Shown piece by piece: positions 16,111-24,632 of a stretch of 64,000 nt of DNA (its first letter is position 1; every line of letters begins with the position of its first letter). This DNA is from DATHTK01 sp035463295. Lineage in GTDB: Bacteria; Actinomycetota; Rubrobacteria; Rubrobacterales; Rubrobacteraceae. The position numbers and the translations under genes are program-made. The stretch lies in the NCBI GenBank assembly GCA_035463295.1, contig DATHTK010000021.1, positions 15,636 to 79,635 of the forward strand. Direction: 5' to 3'. The notes under the pieces are model-generated. The model was not told the origin of the DNA. It ran no database searches and worked only from the letters and a program-made list of their open reading frames with translations.

Positions 16111-16800
16111 ATGGCCCACACGGTCGACGTTCCAGAGTACGAGGTGCACAGGGAGGTCCGGGTGGATCCGGCGAAGACCGCCCTGGTCGTCGTCGACATG
16201 CAGAACGACTTCGTCAAGGAGGGTGGAACGCTCCTGGTGCCGGACGCCGAAGGGACGATCCCGGTCATACGGCGCCTACTAGACCTCGCGCGCGAGTCTG
16301 GGATGAAGGTAGTCTTCACCCAGGATACGCACACGGAGGGTGACCCGGAGTGGGAGATCTGGCCGGAGCACGTCCGGGAGGGCACGTGGGGCTGGCGCAT
16401 CGTGGACGAGCTCGCGCCGCGCGAGGACGAGCTCGTGATCCCGAAGGTCCGCTACGATGCCTTCTACGGGACGCACCTCGACCACTTCCTGCGCCTCTGG
16501 GGCGTGGACACCCTGATCATCTGCGGCACCGTCGCCAGCATCTGCGTCCACTACACCGCCGCGAGCGCCGCCCTGCGCTGGTACGACGTCATCATCCCCC
16601 ATGACGCCACCTCGGCGCTCGACCCGTTCGACCTCGAAGCCTCCCTGCGCCAGACCAGTTTCCTCTTTAACGGGAGGGTGACGGAGAGCGCGAACATCAA
16701 GGTGGGGGAGACGGGCGACGACGTCTACCGGAGCAAGGTCGAAGAGGCGACCGCCGAAGGAGAGTCGGTGTCAGGTGAGGGCGTTCAGGCTCTCCATTAA
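16111..16800 (+). CDS. Isochorismatase-family cysteine hydrolase
   Basis: 229 residues. The catalytic triad is visible: Asp in LVVVDMQNDFV, Lys in VIPKVRYDAF and Cys in GTVASICVHYT. Family members hydrolyse nicotinamide, biuret, N-carbamoyl compounds or isochorismate. A strong AAAGGAGGAG site precedes the ATG, and TAGACT 30 bases further upstream could be the -10. The C-terminal about 30 residues overlap the convergent kinase gene by 30 bp. Substrate unknown. Confidence 0.87.
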   Translation: MAHTVDVPEYEVHREVRVDPAKTALVVVDMQNDFVKEGGTLLVPDAEGTIPVIRRLLDLARESGMKVVFTQDTHTEGDPEWEIWPEHVREGTWGWRIVDELAPREDELVIPKVRYDAFYGTHLDHFLRLWGVDTLIICGTVASICVHYTAASAALRWYDVIIPHDATSALDPFDLEASLRQTSFLFNGRVTESANIKVGETGDDVYRSKVEEATAEGESVSGEGVQALH

Positions 16801-17622
16801 CCCGTCTACAGTCGGACGCCGAGCGGGATCCGGTTCGAGGCAGGCGTCTATAGCGGAGGCGAGGGCCGCCGGCAGGCGGCGATGGGTACGGATGGGCTCG
16901 GCTCGGCGCTCGAGCTGGACGTATTCGTCCTCGTGTTCGTGGAGGTCGAAGGCGGCTTTGAAAGTCGTTGCCTCATAGAGCACGGTGCCGATCCCCCACA
17001 CGTCGGCCGCCTCGTCCACGGGCTCGCCGCGGGCCTGCTCGGGGGACATGTACTGGTCCGTGCCGGCGCCCTTCCTGCTGCGTCCCGGCGGCTGGGCGAT
17101 GCTCAGGTCGAGCACCTTCGCAAGCCCTCGCTCGGAGACGATGTTCGAGGGCTTCAAGTCGAGGTGGAGGATTCCCTGGCGGTGGAGGTAGTGGATCGCC
17201 GAGCACAGGTGGAGGCCGAGGTAGATGACGTCGGAGGTCGGCAGCCGGCGTTTGCTCCTGTGGATGAGGTGCGCCAGCGTCTCCCCGGTAATGGTCTCCA
17301 GGATCAGGGTGGGCTGCGGCTCCCTGAGTGACTCGTAGAGCCGCACGAGGTGGGGGTGCGAGAACCCCTTGAGGCGGCGGCCCTCCCGCAAGAGCCTGCG
17401 CGCCGTCCTGGTGTCGTCGAGGAGGTCCGGGCAGGGGATCTTGGCTATGCAGCGGCAGGCCCGCTCGTCGCTCCAGGCGTCGTAGACGTCGAAGTTGTTG
17501 CTCCGATGCAGGTGTGAGATCACCTCGTAACCGGGAGCGACGACATCGCCCGCCGCGAGCGGCGGGAACTCTTCGAGATCGTCCAGGAGCTCATCGTCCA
17601 CGAGTTGATCTTTCTCGATCAC
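16771..17622 (-). CDS. Ser/Thr protein kinase, non-RD type
   Basis: 283 residues, a single kinase domain with no membrane segment. Seen: ATP-site Lys in CIAKIPCPD, catalytic loop HLDLKPSNIV, the metal Asp in LDLS (where DFG is usual) and GTDQYMSPEQARGE as activation segment/APE region. HLD replaces HRD, so activation may not need loop phosphorylation. GTG start overlaps the ABC exporter stop (GTGA), so the kinase is co-translated with it and may act on it. No sensor domain is attached. Confidence 0.88.
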   Translation of the reverse strand: MIEKDQLVDDELLDDLEEFPPLAAGDVVAPGYEVISHLHRSNNFDVYDAWSDERACRCIAKIPCPDLLDDTRTARRLLREGRRLKGFSHPHLVRLYESLREPQPTLILETITGETLAHLIHRSKRRLPTSDVIYLGLHLCSAIHYLHRQGILHLDLKPSNIVSERGLAKVLDLSIAQPPGRSRKGAGTDQYMSPEQARGEPVDEAADVWGIGTVLYEATTFKAAFDLHEHEDEYVQLERRAEPIRTHRRLPAALASAIDACLEPDPARRPTVDGLMESLNALT

Positions 17623-19472
17623 GAACCAACTACCTCCTTCCGAAGACCATTCGGGGCGTGGAGCTCGTAGAGGCGAGCGTAGACGCCGCCGTGGGAGAGG
17701 AGCTCGGCGTGGGTGCCCCTCTCGGTTACGCGCCCGCCGTCGAGCACGAGGACCTCGGTCGCCTCGCGCACGGTCGAGAGGTCGTGGGAGATTATGATGG
17801 TCGTCCTCCCTTCCATCAAGCGCCGCAAGGGCTCCATTATCCTCCGACCGGAGCCCGCGTCGAGGCCCGTGGTCGGCTCGTCGAGGATCAGGACCGGGGC
17901 GTCCCTCACCATCGCCCTCGCTATGGCGATGCGCTGACGCTGCCCGCCGGAGAGCAGCCGCCCCTTCTGACCGACAACCGTGTCATACCCCTCGGGCAGA
18001 GCGAGGATGAAGTCGTGGGCGTCGGCGGCCCTCGCCGCGCGGATTATCTCCTCCTCGGTGGCATCGGGCTTACCGTAGGCGATGTTCTCGCGGACGGTGC
18101 CGTCGAAGACGAGCGTCTCCTGCAAGAGGACCGCGACGTTCCCCCGCAGCGAGTCCAGGGTGAGATCCCCGAGGTCGTGGCCGTCGAGGCGGACGCTCCC
18201 GGATTGCGGGTCGTAGAAGCGCAGGAGAAGCCGGGCGACGGTGGACTTGCCCGCTCCGCTCTCTCCGACGAGGGCGAGCGTCTGCCCGGGCCAAACGGAG
18301 AACGAGACGTCTTCGAGCGATAGTCTCTCCGCTCCCGGGTAGCGGAAAGAGACCGAGTCGAACTCCACTATGCCCCGCGCCTCCTGGATGGGACGTGCCC
18401 AGCTCGCATCCTGTACCGAGGGCTTCCGGTCCAAGAACTCGATGATCCTCTCGGCTCCGGCCGAGGCCGCGTAGACCGTGTTCAGCAGGCTGCTGAGGCC
18501 CCGGATCGGGCGGTAGAGCTGGCTGAGGTAGACCATAAAGACAAGGAGACCACCGATGGTCAGCGCGCCCCGGGATACCTGCCAGGCGCCGACCACGATC
18601 ACCACCAGCACGCCCGCGAGTTCTATCAGGTTGATGAGGGGCGAGAAGAGCGCGGTGAGGCGGGTCGCGGCCATCTGCGCCGCGAACCCCCCTTCGTTCT
18701 CCCTATGGAAACGCGCCACCTCATCCTTCTCGCGGGCGTAGGCCTGTACGAGCGCGGCGTTGGAGAGACTCTCCTCGGCCACGGCTCCGATCGAGCCCGC
18801 CCTCCGGCGCTCCTCGCGGGAGGCCTGCTTGATCCTGCGCGAGAACCTGCGGGCGACGAACCAGAAGAGCGGGGCGACGAAGAGCGAAAGAAGCGCCAGT
18901 TGCCAGTCGAGGTAGAAGAGCGCGCCGACAAAGAAGACGAGCTGGAAGACGTAGGCGAGCGCGGAGGTCGCCCCGGAGAGCATCAGTTCTTCTATCTCGT
19001 CCACGTCGTCGGAGAGACGCGAGATGAGGTCCCCGAGCTTCTCCCTGTCGAAGAAGTCCAGCGAGAGCCCGTGGAGGTGGCGGAAGAACTCGGTGCGCAG
19101 CGAGACCGTGAAGCTCCCGCCCACCCACTCGGCGAGGTACTCGTCGCAGAACGAGACGACCCCGTCGAGGACCATCAGCGCCAGGTAGGCGAGCACCAGG
19201 GGACCCAGAAGAGCGAGGTTCTGCGCCACGAGCACGTCATCCACTAGGATCTTGTACATCCAGATCAGGACCGCGTTGACCGCGGGTCCGAGGGCGACGA
19301 GAAAGAGCATCACGGGGATCCAGCGCCGGTAAGGCCGCGCGTAGGGCCAGAAGCGCCGGAAGACCTCGCGCACCGAGACAACGGGGGAGGCGGCTACTAG
19401 CCCCTCACCCTCCCGAACGCCCTTCGTCAGCTCTCCGAAGGCCCTCTTTATCTTTTTGGGTAGGATTCTCAT
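17619..19472 (-). CDS. ABC exporter, fused membrane and ATPase domains
   Basis: 617 residues: six-helix ABC_membrane domain (about 30-350) and ATPase domain with Walker A GESGAGKSTVARLL, Q-loop, signature LSGGQRQRIAIARAM, Walker B VLILDEPTTGLD and H-loop IISHDLST. It works as a homodimer or heterodimer exporting lipids, drugs or peptides. The first about 30 residues are a basic cytoplasmic leader. It precedes and overlaps a Ser/Thr kinase gene; a poly-Arg small gene lies 84 bp upstream. Confidence 0.93.
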   Translation of the reverse strand: MRILPKKIKRAFGELTKGVREGEGLVAASPVVSVREVFRRFWPYARPYRRWIPVMLFLVALGPAVNAVLIWMYKILVDDVLVAQNLALLGPLVLAYLALMVLDGVVSFCDEYLAEWVGGSFTVSLRTEFFRHLHGLSLDFFDREKLGDLISRLSDDVDEIEELMLSGATSALAYVFQLVFFVGALFYLDWQLALLSLFVAPLFWFVARRFSRRIKQASREERRRAGSIGAVAEESLSNAALVQAYAREKDEVARFHRENEGGFAAQMAATRLTALFSPLINLIELAGVLVVIVVGAWQVSRGALTIGGLLVFMVYLSQLYRPIRGLSSLLNTVYAASAGAERIIEFLDRKPSVQDASWARPIQEARGIVEFDSVSFRYPGAERLSLEDVSFSVWPGQTLALVGESGAGKSTVARLLLRFYDPQSGSVRLDGHDLGDLTLDSLRGNVAVLLQETLVFDGTVRENIAYGKPDATEEEIIRAARAADAHDFILALPEGYDTVVGQKGRLLSGGQRQRIAIARAMVRDAPVLILDEPTTGLDAGSGRRIMEPLRRLMEGRTTIIISHDLSTVREATEVLVLDGGRVTERGTHAELLSHGGVYARLYELHAPNGLRKEVVGS

Positions 19473-19503
19473 GGAGGTCTCGTCTCTAGGCTCGCAGGCC
19501 GGA

Positions 19504-19525
19504 GACCCCGCCCTGGAGCGGGGTC
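19504..19525. terminator. Short hairpin between poly-Arg gene and ABC exporter
   Basis: GACCCCG and CGGGGTC form a perfect 7-bp stem around an 8-base loop, 32 bp past the poly-Arg stop. No T-run is present on either side, so its role as terminator or processing site is uncertain. Confidence 0.3.
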
Positions 19526-19556
19526 GTTCCGGAGCACATCTCTTTCACACCCTCCC

Positions 19557-19682
19557 TCAGGTGTTGCTGCGGTTGCGACGACGGCGCCTGCGGCGCCTCC
19601 GCCTCCGCCGCCTGCCACCGCTGCGCGAAGTGTCGCTCGCCGAAAAGGACGCAGCCGGGGACACTTGGTTGAACTTGGCCAT
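19557..19682 (-). CDS. 41-residue poly-arginine protein
   Basis: A small gene on the minus strand with an exceptional ribosome site (AAGGAGGTG) before ATG at 19682. It encodes MAKFNQVSPAASFSAS, a short Ser/Gly stretch, 13 consecutive Arg and the tail NRSNT, then TGA. Arg codons are mixed (AGG, CGG, CGC, CGT), so it is not a simple nucleotide repeat. The peptide is likely to bind nucleic acid or the ribosome, like other tiny basic proteins, but no family is recognised. The ABC exporter and kinase follow on the same strand. Confidence 0.6.
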   Translation of the reverse strand: MAKFNQVSPAASFSASDTSRSGGRRRRRRRRRRRRRNRSNT

Positions 19683-19768
19683 TCTCTTCACCTCCTTGTT
19701 CGGTCTCGACGTTGTAAGTACATAGTGCGGTCGGATCGTTAAGCCATCATTAGCCCAGCGTGAGAGGG

Positions 19769-19804
19769 CTCTAATCTTGCTCTGAATGAGAGTCCTCTAA
19801 TCTT
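19769..19804. repeat. Direct repeat CTCTAATCTT, 26-bp period
   Basis: Two exact 10-bp copies (19769-19778 and 19795-19804) lie 85 to 120 bp upstream of the poly-Arg start on the minus strand, where they read AAGATTAGAG. The position fits an activator or repressor site for that gene or operon. The binding protein is unknown. Confidence 0.4.
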
Positions 19805-19954
19805 TCCCCTCAGTCCTGGTCTTCCGGGCTCCGTCCTCAGCAAGCCGTTCGGCTTATTGGAGTTTGAAGCCCGGGCGCTGGACCACTGGCGTCGCTCCCA
19901 CTCCCCGCGGCAGGTTGGCCACGTCGTCCTCGATCACGAGCGGGCGCCCCGCCT

Positions 19955-21370
19955 TCACTGCCGGTCCTCCGCCAGCGGACGAGACGCCGGCTCACCCGTG
20001 GGCGGTTCGGCGAGCAGAGGGAGGCAGAGGGACATCCTGGTGCCCTCTCCCGGGGGGCTCAAGGCCTCGACGTGGCCGCCGTGCGCCTCGACGATGGTCT
20101 TGGCGATGGGCAGACCCAGACCCGTACCCCCCACCTTGCGCGAGCGCGCCTTGTCGAGGCGATAGAAGCGCTCGAAGATGCGAGGCAGCTCCTCCGCGGG
20201 GATGCCGGGGCCGCGGTCCCTGACCTCGATCCGCAACTCCCCGGAACGAACCGAGGAGGAGAGGGTGATCTCCGCGTTCGGACCAGCGTACTTGGCGGCG
20301 TTATCCACCACGGCGAGCACAGCCTGCTCGATGCGCTGGGGGTCCACCTTCACGCAACCCTTGCCCTCCAGGCGCGTCTCCAGCGTGGCCTCGCGCTCGC
20401 GAGTGAGCATCTCGGCTCTTCCGGCGAGCTCCGTCAGAAACGACTCGACGTCGACCGTCTCGAACTCGAGCGGCAGCGCCGATGGAAGGTCGGACCTCGC
20501 CAGGAAGAGCAGCTCCTCGACCATCCGCGACATCCGCTTGGACTCTGCCACGATCTCCTCGAAGAGCTCCGCCTGGTCGGGGCTGGGGCGCAGCGCCAGC
20601 CCGACCTGGGCGTTACCGCGCAGCACGGTCAGGGGCGTCCTGAGCTCGTGGGAGACGTCCGCTATGAAGTCTGTCTTCGCCTGGTTGGCCTTGGCGAGCT
20701 TCTGCGCCGTCTGCTGCTGCTCGTTGTAGAGCCGCTTCAGCTCGTTGACGACGCGCACCGTCGCGTAGGCCAGCCCGACCCCGACCAGGAGCAACCCGAA
20801 GAGCACGGTGAGCAACACTATCCTGGCGTTCTTCGTTGCCTGGTCCAACGCCGTGAGCGACTGCTCCGAGAGGCTCTCGCCCAGATCGTCCAGGTCCTCG
20901 CCGACCTGCGCCATCTCGTCCAGCCGCACCAGCCCGCGGTCGCTGGCCTCAATAAAGGCGGCCCGGTCTCCATCGTAGAGTTCTACCGCCGGGCGGAAAC
21001 CCTCGTAGTATTCCTCGGCCATCGCCCGGATCTCCTGCGGCTGGGGCGTTTCAGAGTCGCGGATACCAACATTCGCAAGCTCCCCTATCTCCTCCTCGAG
21101 CTGGGCGTAAGCATCCTCGAAGTTGTCGATCTGGGTCCTCGTGGGGCCGCCGAAGGTTATGTTGCGGTGGTAGTGGCGCAGGTCGAGGACCGCGGCGCGC
21201 AGGTCGTCCCCCTCGTCTTCGAGTTCGAGGTCGTAGCGAGCCTCGTCGGTAACGTTCTCCACGCTGCGGTTGAGCAGGAGCCCCACGAGGCCGGCGACGA
21301 AGATCGCGACCAGCAGACCCCCGACCGCCGCGATCGTAACCCGCCACGGCTGCTCTAGCATCTTTTTCAT
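19955..21370 (-). CDS. Sensor histidine kinase, second two-component system
   Basis: About 471 residues. One helix near the N-terminus (VTIAAVGGLLVAIFVAGLVG), a roughly 160-residue acidic, helical extracytoplasmic region, a second helix (IVLLTVLFGLLLVGVGLAYA), a linker helix, HisKA (DVSHELRTPLTVLRGNAQ) and HATPase (VVDNAAKYAG, DRGPGI, GGTGLGLPIAK). The external helical domain resembles four-helix-bundle chemosensors (CHASE3-like). ATG 21370 is selected; GTG starts a few codons upstream are possible. It is divergent from its likely partner regulator, with start sites less than 90 bp apart. Confidence 0.9.
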   Translation of the reverse strand: MKKMLEQPWRVTIAAVGGLLVAIFVAGLVGLLLNRSVENVTDEARYDLELEDEGDDLRAAVLDLRHYHRNITFGGPTRTQIDNFEDAYAQLEEEIGELANVGIRDSETPQPQEIRAMAEEYYEGFRPAVELYDGDRAAFIEASDRGLVRLDEMAQVGEDLDDLGESLSEQSLTALDQATKNARIVLLTVLFGLLLVGVGLAYATVRVVNELKRLYNEQQQTAQKLAKANQAKTDFIADVSHELRTPLTVLRGNAQVGLALRPSPDQAELFEEIVAESKRMSRMVEELLFLARSDLPSALPLEFETVDVESFLTELAGRAEMLTREREATLETRLEGKGCVKVDPQRIEQAVLAVVDNAAKYAGPNAEITLSSSVRSGELRIEVRDRGPGIPAEELPRIFERFYRLDKARSRKVGGTGLGLPIAKTIVEAHGGHVEALSPPGEGTRMSLCLPLLAEPPTGEPASRPLAEDRQ

Positions 21371-21417
21371 CCAGCCCACGCTCACGGACCTTTCGTAGGT
21401 CTCATCGACACCGCACT

Positions 21418-21446
21418 GTGACTCCTGGCACGTCCGCAATTATACT
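21418..21446 (+). promoter_or_regulatory. Promoter of the second response regulator (leaderless)
   Basis: GTGACT (21418-21423) and TATACT (21441-21446) are separated by 17 bp. The start codon is at 21457, 10 bases past the -10 box, so transcription should begin at or within a few bases of the ATG. No ribosome site is present. Confidence 0.6.
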
Positions 21447-21456
21447 TACGTGCGTC

Positions 21457-22137
21457 ATGCGGGTTTTGATCATCGAGGACGACCATGCGATAGTACGCTT
21501 TCTGGAGCGGGGGCTCGCGGCGCACGGCCACAGCACCGTCAGCGCGGACAACGGCGAGGACGGGGTGCGCCTCGCCCGTGACGAATCGGTCGACCTGATA
21601 TTGCTGGACATCATGCTGCCGCTGATGGACGGCCACCGTGTGCTCGGGCGCATCCGGTTGAGGCGTCCGGACGTGCCGGTGCTGATGCTTACCGCCCGCG
21701 ACGACCTGCGAAACAAGGTGGACGCCCTCGACGCCGGCGCCGACGACTACCTTACCAAGCCGTTCGACCTGGAGGAACTGCTGGCCCGCATTCGGGCGCT
21801 CACCCGGCGCGCCGACCAACCACAGGCGTCGAAGATAGAGGCCGGCGACCTGAAGGTGGACCTGCGCTCTCGCCGCGTCTGGCGCGGCGACAAGCTCGTC
21901 GACCTCTCCAGCCGGGAGTTCGCCCTCCTCGAGTACCTCATGCGCCACCCCGGACAGGTGCTCAGCCGCCAGCAGATCCTCTCCGCAGTCTGGGACTACG
22001 ACTTCGACCCCGGCTCCAACGTCGTCGACGTCTACGTGCGCCACCTGCGCAACAAGATAGACCTCCCCGGGGAGCCGTCCCTGATCTCCACCGTGCGTGG
22101 CGCCGGCTATCGTTTCCAATCCTCGCAGGGAGACTAG
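21457..22137 (+). CDS. OmpR-family response regulator
   Basis: 226 residues. Receiver: MRVLIIEDDHAIVRFLE, phospho-Asp in LILLDIMLPLMDG, Lys in DDYLTKPFDLEEL. DNA-binding winged helix: NVVDVYVRHLRNKI and STVRGAGYRF. The start at 21457 begins the fold exactly and follows a -10 box by 10 bases. The histidine kinase on the opposite strand is the likely partner. Targets are unknown, though spaced TTTCATC repeats lie 47 bp past its stop. Confidence 0.93.
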   Translation: MRVLIIEDDHAIVRFLERGLAAHGHSTVSADNGEDGVRLARDESVDLILLDIMLPLMDGHRVLGRIRLRRPDVPVLMLTARDDLRNKVDALDAGADDYLTKPFDLEELLARIRALTRRADQPQASKIEAGDLKVDLRSRRVWRGDKLVDLSSREFALLEYLMRHPGQVLSRQQILSAVWDYDFDPGSNVVDVYVRHLRNKIDLPGEPSLISTVRGAGYRFQSSQGD

Positions 22138-22161
22138 CCCCTGACGCTCTCCGGGCGGTCA

Positions 22162-22201
22162 GATGAAAGCAATTTAATCCTACTTTCATCGTGATTTCAT
22201 C
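22162..22201. promoter_or_regulatory. TTTCATC direct repeats with an inverted half site
   Basis: TTTCATC occurs at 22184 and 22195 (11-bp period), and its reverse GATGAAA at 22162. The 11-bp period is that of OmpR-type binding sites. A weak -10-like GATAGT lies 17 bp past the second copy, so the repeats could sit over a -35 region. The transcript would run into a 270-bp tract before the topoisomerase gene that has no convincing gene. Confidence 0.4.
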
Positions 22202-22469
22202 TGCGGGAGGAATAATCCGATAGTAGTGATCGTGGGGGGCGCTCTCTTCGTCGTTCGCGGTCCACAACTTCAGAGTCCGGGCGTGGGGCAACTCCTCCTT
22301 TCCCTTTCCCCACCTTTCACCCATCGACTTATTGCCCCCCCGGACTCCTCTCGCAGGTTGGTTCTTCGAACCGCTGAACGTCCTCATTCCGGGTAGCGGT
22401 CCGAGGCCTGTCTGGTCCGAAGCGCGAATACCGTCTAATCACCGCGCGTCTCTTACGTATACTACTTTC

Positions 22470-24575
22470 ATGAGGCTCATCGTCGCCGAGAAACCATCCG
22501 TCGCGCGCGACCTCGCGAACGCGCTGGGAAGTCATCGTCGAGGTAAAGGGTCCCTCGTCGGAAGCGGCTGGACCGTCACGTGGGCGCTCGGGCACCTGGC
22601 GGAGCTGGCCCCCCCCGATGCCTACGGGGGCGAGTACAAGAAGTGGCGACTGGAGACACTGCCGATCCTGCCCGACAAGTTCAAGGTCCGGATCAACGCG
22701 AGGACGCGTGAACAGTTCAAGGTCGTCGAGGGACTCCTGCGCGACCCCTCGGTCACCGAGGTCGTCAACGCCTGCGACGCGGGGAGAGAGGGGGAGTTGA
22801 TCTTCGCCCACCTCTATACCCTCAGCCGGTGCACGAAACCTGTCCGACGGCTCTGGATCTCCTCTCTCACCCCCGAGGCGATCCGGTCCGGCTTCGACTC
22901 CCTGCGCGACGGCTCTTCCATGAGACCCCTCGAAGACGCCGCCCGCAGCCGTAGCGAGGCGGACTGGGTCGTCGGTATGAACGCTACCCGCGCCTACTCC
23001 GTTCGCTTCGGGAGCCCCGGCAACGTCCTCTCCGTCGGCCGTGTCCAGACGCCCACCCTGGGGCTCCTCGTGAACCGCGAAAGGGAGATAGAGACCTTCA
23101 AGCCCGAGAAGTTCTGGACCGTCCACGCCCGCTTCGCTCGCGAAAACCTCACCTACGACGGTATGTGGTTCAGAGCTAGACAGAACCGTCTAGAGGAGCA
23201 GCAGGCGGCCGAGGATATAGCAGAGCGGACCCGCGGGGGCACCGGCGTCGTGCGAAAGGCGGAGAAGAAGACCGCCTCGGAGAAGCCGCCGCTTCTCTAC
23301 GACCTGACGGAGTTACAGAGGGGGGCCAACGCGCGGTATGGCTTTACGGCCGAGAGGACGCTGCGCGCGGCCCAGGCTCTCTACGAAGAGAAGAAGCTCA
23401 TCACCTATCCTCGCACCTCGAGCCGTTACCTCTCGAAGGACATGATCTCGGGTCTCGGGAAGAGGGTCGAGGGTGCCGGATCTCTTCTCGAGCTGGCGCC
23501 GTTCGCTGAGGAGCTACTGGGGTTGGCGAAGCTGCCGATCAGCAAGCGCGTCGTAGACGACGCGAAGGTTACGGATCACCACGCCATAGTTCCGACCGGG
23601 AAGAAGGTCTCGGGGAATCTGCCCCCCGATGAGGCGAAGGTCTTCGATCTGGTGGCGAGGAGGTTTCTGGCCGTTTTCTTCCCCCCGGCCCGGTTTGAGA
23701 ACACTACCGTCGTCACCGAGGTCCGCGGTGAGACCTTCCTCAGCAGGGGGCGGGTTGTGCTCGAGCCTGGCTGGCGGGCGCTCTACCCGGACGGCGTCGG
23801 CGGGAAGAAGGAGAAAGAGCCGCCGGCCTTGCCGCCCGTGGAGGTCGGGCAGGAATGGCGGGTGGCGAAGGTTGGCGTGAAGGAGGGGGAGACCAAGCCT
23901 CCGCCGCGCTACTCGGAGGCGAGTCTGCTCGGGGCGATGGAGACGGCGGGGAAGCTCGTCGAGGACGAAGAGCTCCGGCAGGCGATGAAAGAGAGTGGGC
24001 TCGGGACGCCGGCCACGAGGGCGGCGATCATCGAGCGTCTCATAAAGGTCGGATACGTCGAGCGCGAGAAAAAGGCCCTCGTCCCGACGGAGAAAGGGCG
24101 GGCCCTGATCTCGCTCCTCGCGGAGAGCCCGCTCGCCTCCACCGAGCTCACCGCCCGGTGGGAAGAGCGCCTGGCGCGGATGGAGAAGGGTGCCGAGCGC
24201 CGCCCCGACTTCATGTCCGACATAAGCGGTTTCGCCACGAAGATCGTCGAGGAGGCGCGCCGCAAGGAGGGGGAGAGGGTGACGTCACCCGCGCGCGCCA
24301 GGGAATCGCTCGGGGCGTGTCCGCGGTGCGGCTCTCCGGTAGTCGAGACGAAGAAATCGTACGGCTGCTCGGCGTGGAAGACCGGCTGCAAGTTCGCCAT
24401 CTGGAAGACCGTCTCCGGTAAGCGCCTGAGCGTCTCACAGGCCCGGCAGCTCCTCACGACGGGGAGAACCGGCCAGCTCAATGGCTTCAAGAGCAAGGCT
24501 GGCAGGTCCTACTCCGCCGCCTTGAAGCTGGATGATGACCACAAGGTGCGGCTGGACTTCGGGGAGAGGAACTAG
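22470..24575 (+). CDS. topB: DNA topoisomerase III-like type IA topoisomerase
   Basis: 701 residues. Toprim domain MRLIVAEKPSVARDLANAL with CDAGREGELIF; active-site Tyr in LITYPRTSSRYL; DHHAIVPTG in the gate domain. The C-terminus has a zinc-binding repeat CPRCGSPVVE with later CSAWKTGC. The short single zinc motif and overall order fit TopB rather than TopA. It relaxes or decatenates DNA through single-strand passage. ATG 22470 follows TATACT by only 6 bases, so the message is probably leaderless. Confidence 0.92.
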   Translation: MRLIVAEKPSVARDLANALGSHRRGKGSLVGSGWTVTWALGHLAELAPPDAYGGEYKKWRLETLPILPDKFKVRINARTREQFKVVEGLLRDPSVTEVVNACDAGREGELIFAHLYTLSRCTKPVRRLWISSLTPEAIRSGFDSLRDGSSMRPLEDAARSRSEADWVVGMNATRAYSVRFGSPGNVLSVGRVQTPTLGLLVNREREIETFKPEKFWTVHARFARENLTYDGMWFRARQNRLEEQQAAEDIAERTRGGTGVVRKAEKKTASEKPPLLYDLTELQRGANARYGFTAERTLRAAQALYEEKKLITYPRTSSRYLSKDMISGLGKRVEGAGSLLELAPFAEELLGLAKLPISKRVVDDAKVTDHHAIVPTGKKVSGNLPPDEAKVFDLVARRFLAVFFPPARFENTTVVTEVRGETFLSRGRVVLEPGWRALYPDGVGGKKEKEPPALPPVEVGQEWRVAKVGVKEGETKPPPRYSEASLLGAMETAGKLVEDEELRQAMKESGLGTPATRAAIIERLIKVGYVEREKKALVPTEKGRALISLLAESPLASTELTARWEERLARMEKGAERRPDFMSDISGFATKIVEEARRKEGERVTSPARARESLGACPRCGSPVVETKKSYGCSAWKTGCKFAIWKTVSGKRLSVSQARQLLTTGRTGQLNGFKSKAGRSYSAALKLDDDHKVRLDFGERN

Positions 24576-24632
24576 GGCTTTGTGATCCCTCACGTAGTCG
24601 TCGCGAGCTGTTGAGGTAAACTCTTCACCCGT

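Noticed and set aside
19456..19725. Plus-strand 89-codon Leu/Arg-rich frame
   Set aside because: It is antisense to the poly-Arg gene, which has the ribosome site.
22232..22396. 53-codon plus-strand frame before the topoisomerase
   Set aside because: No ribosome site and weak codon bias; noted only as part of the leader in the findings.
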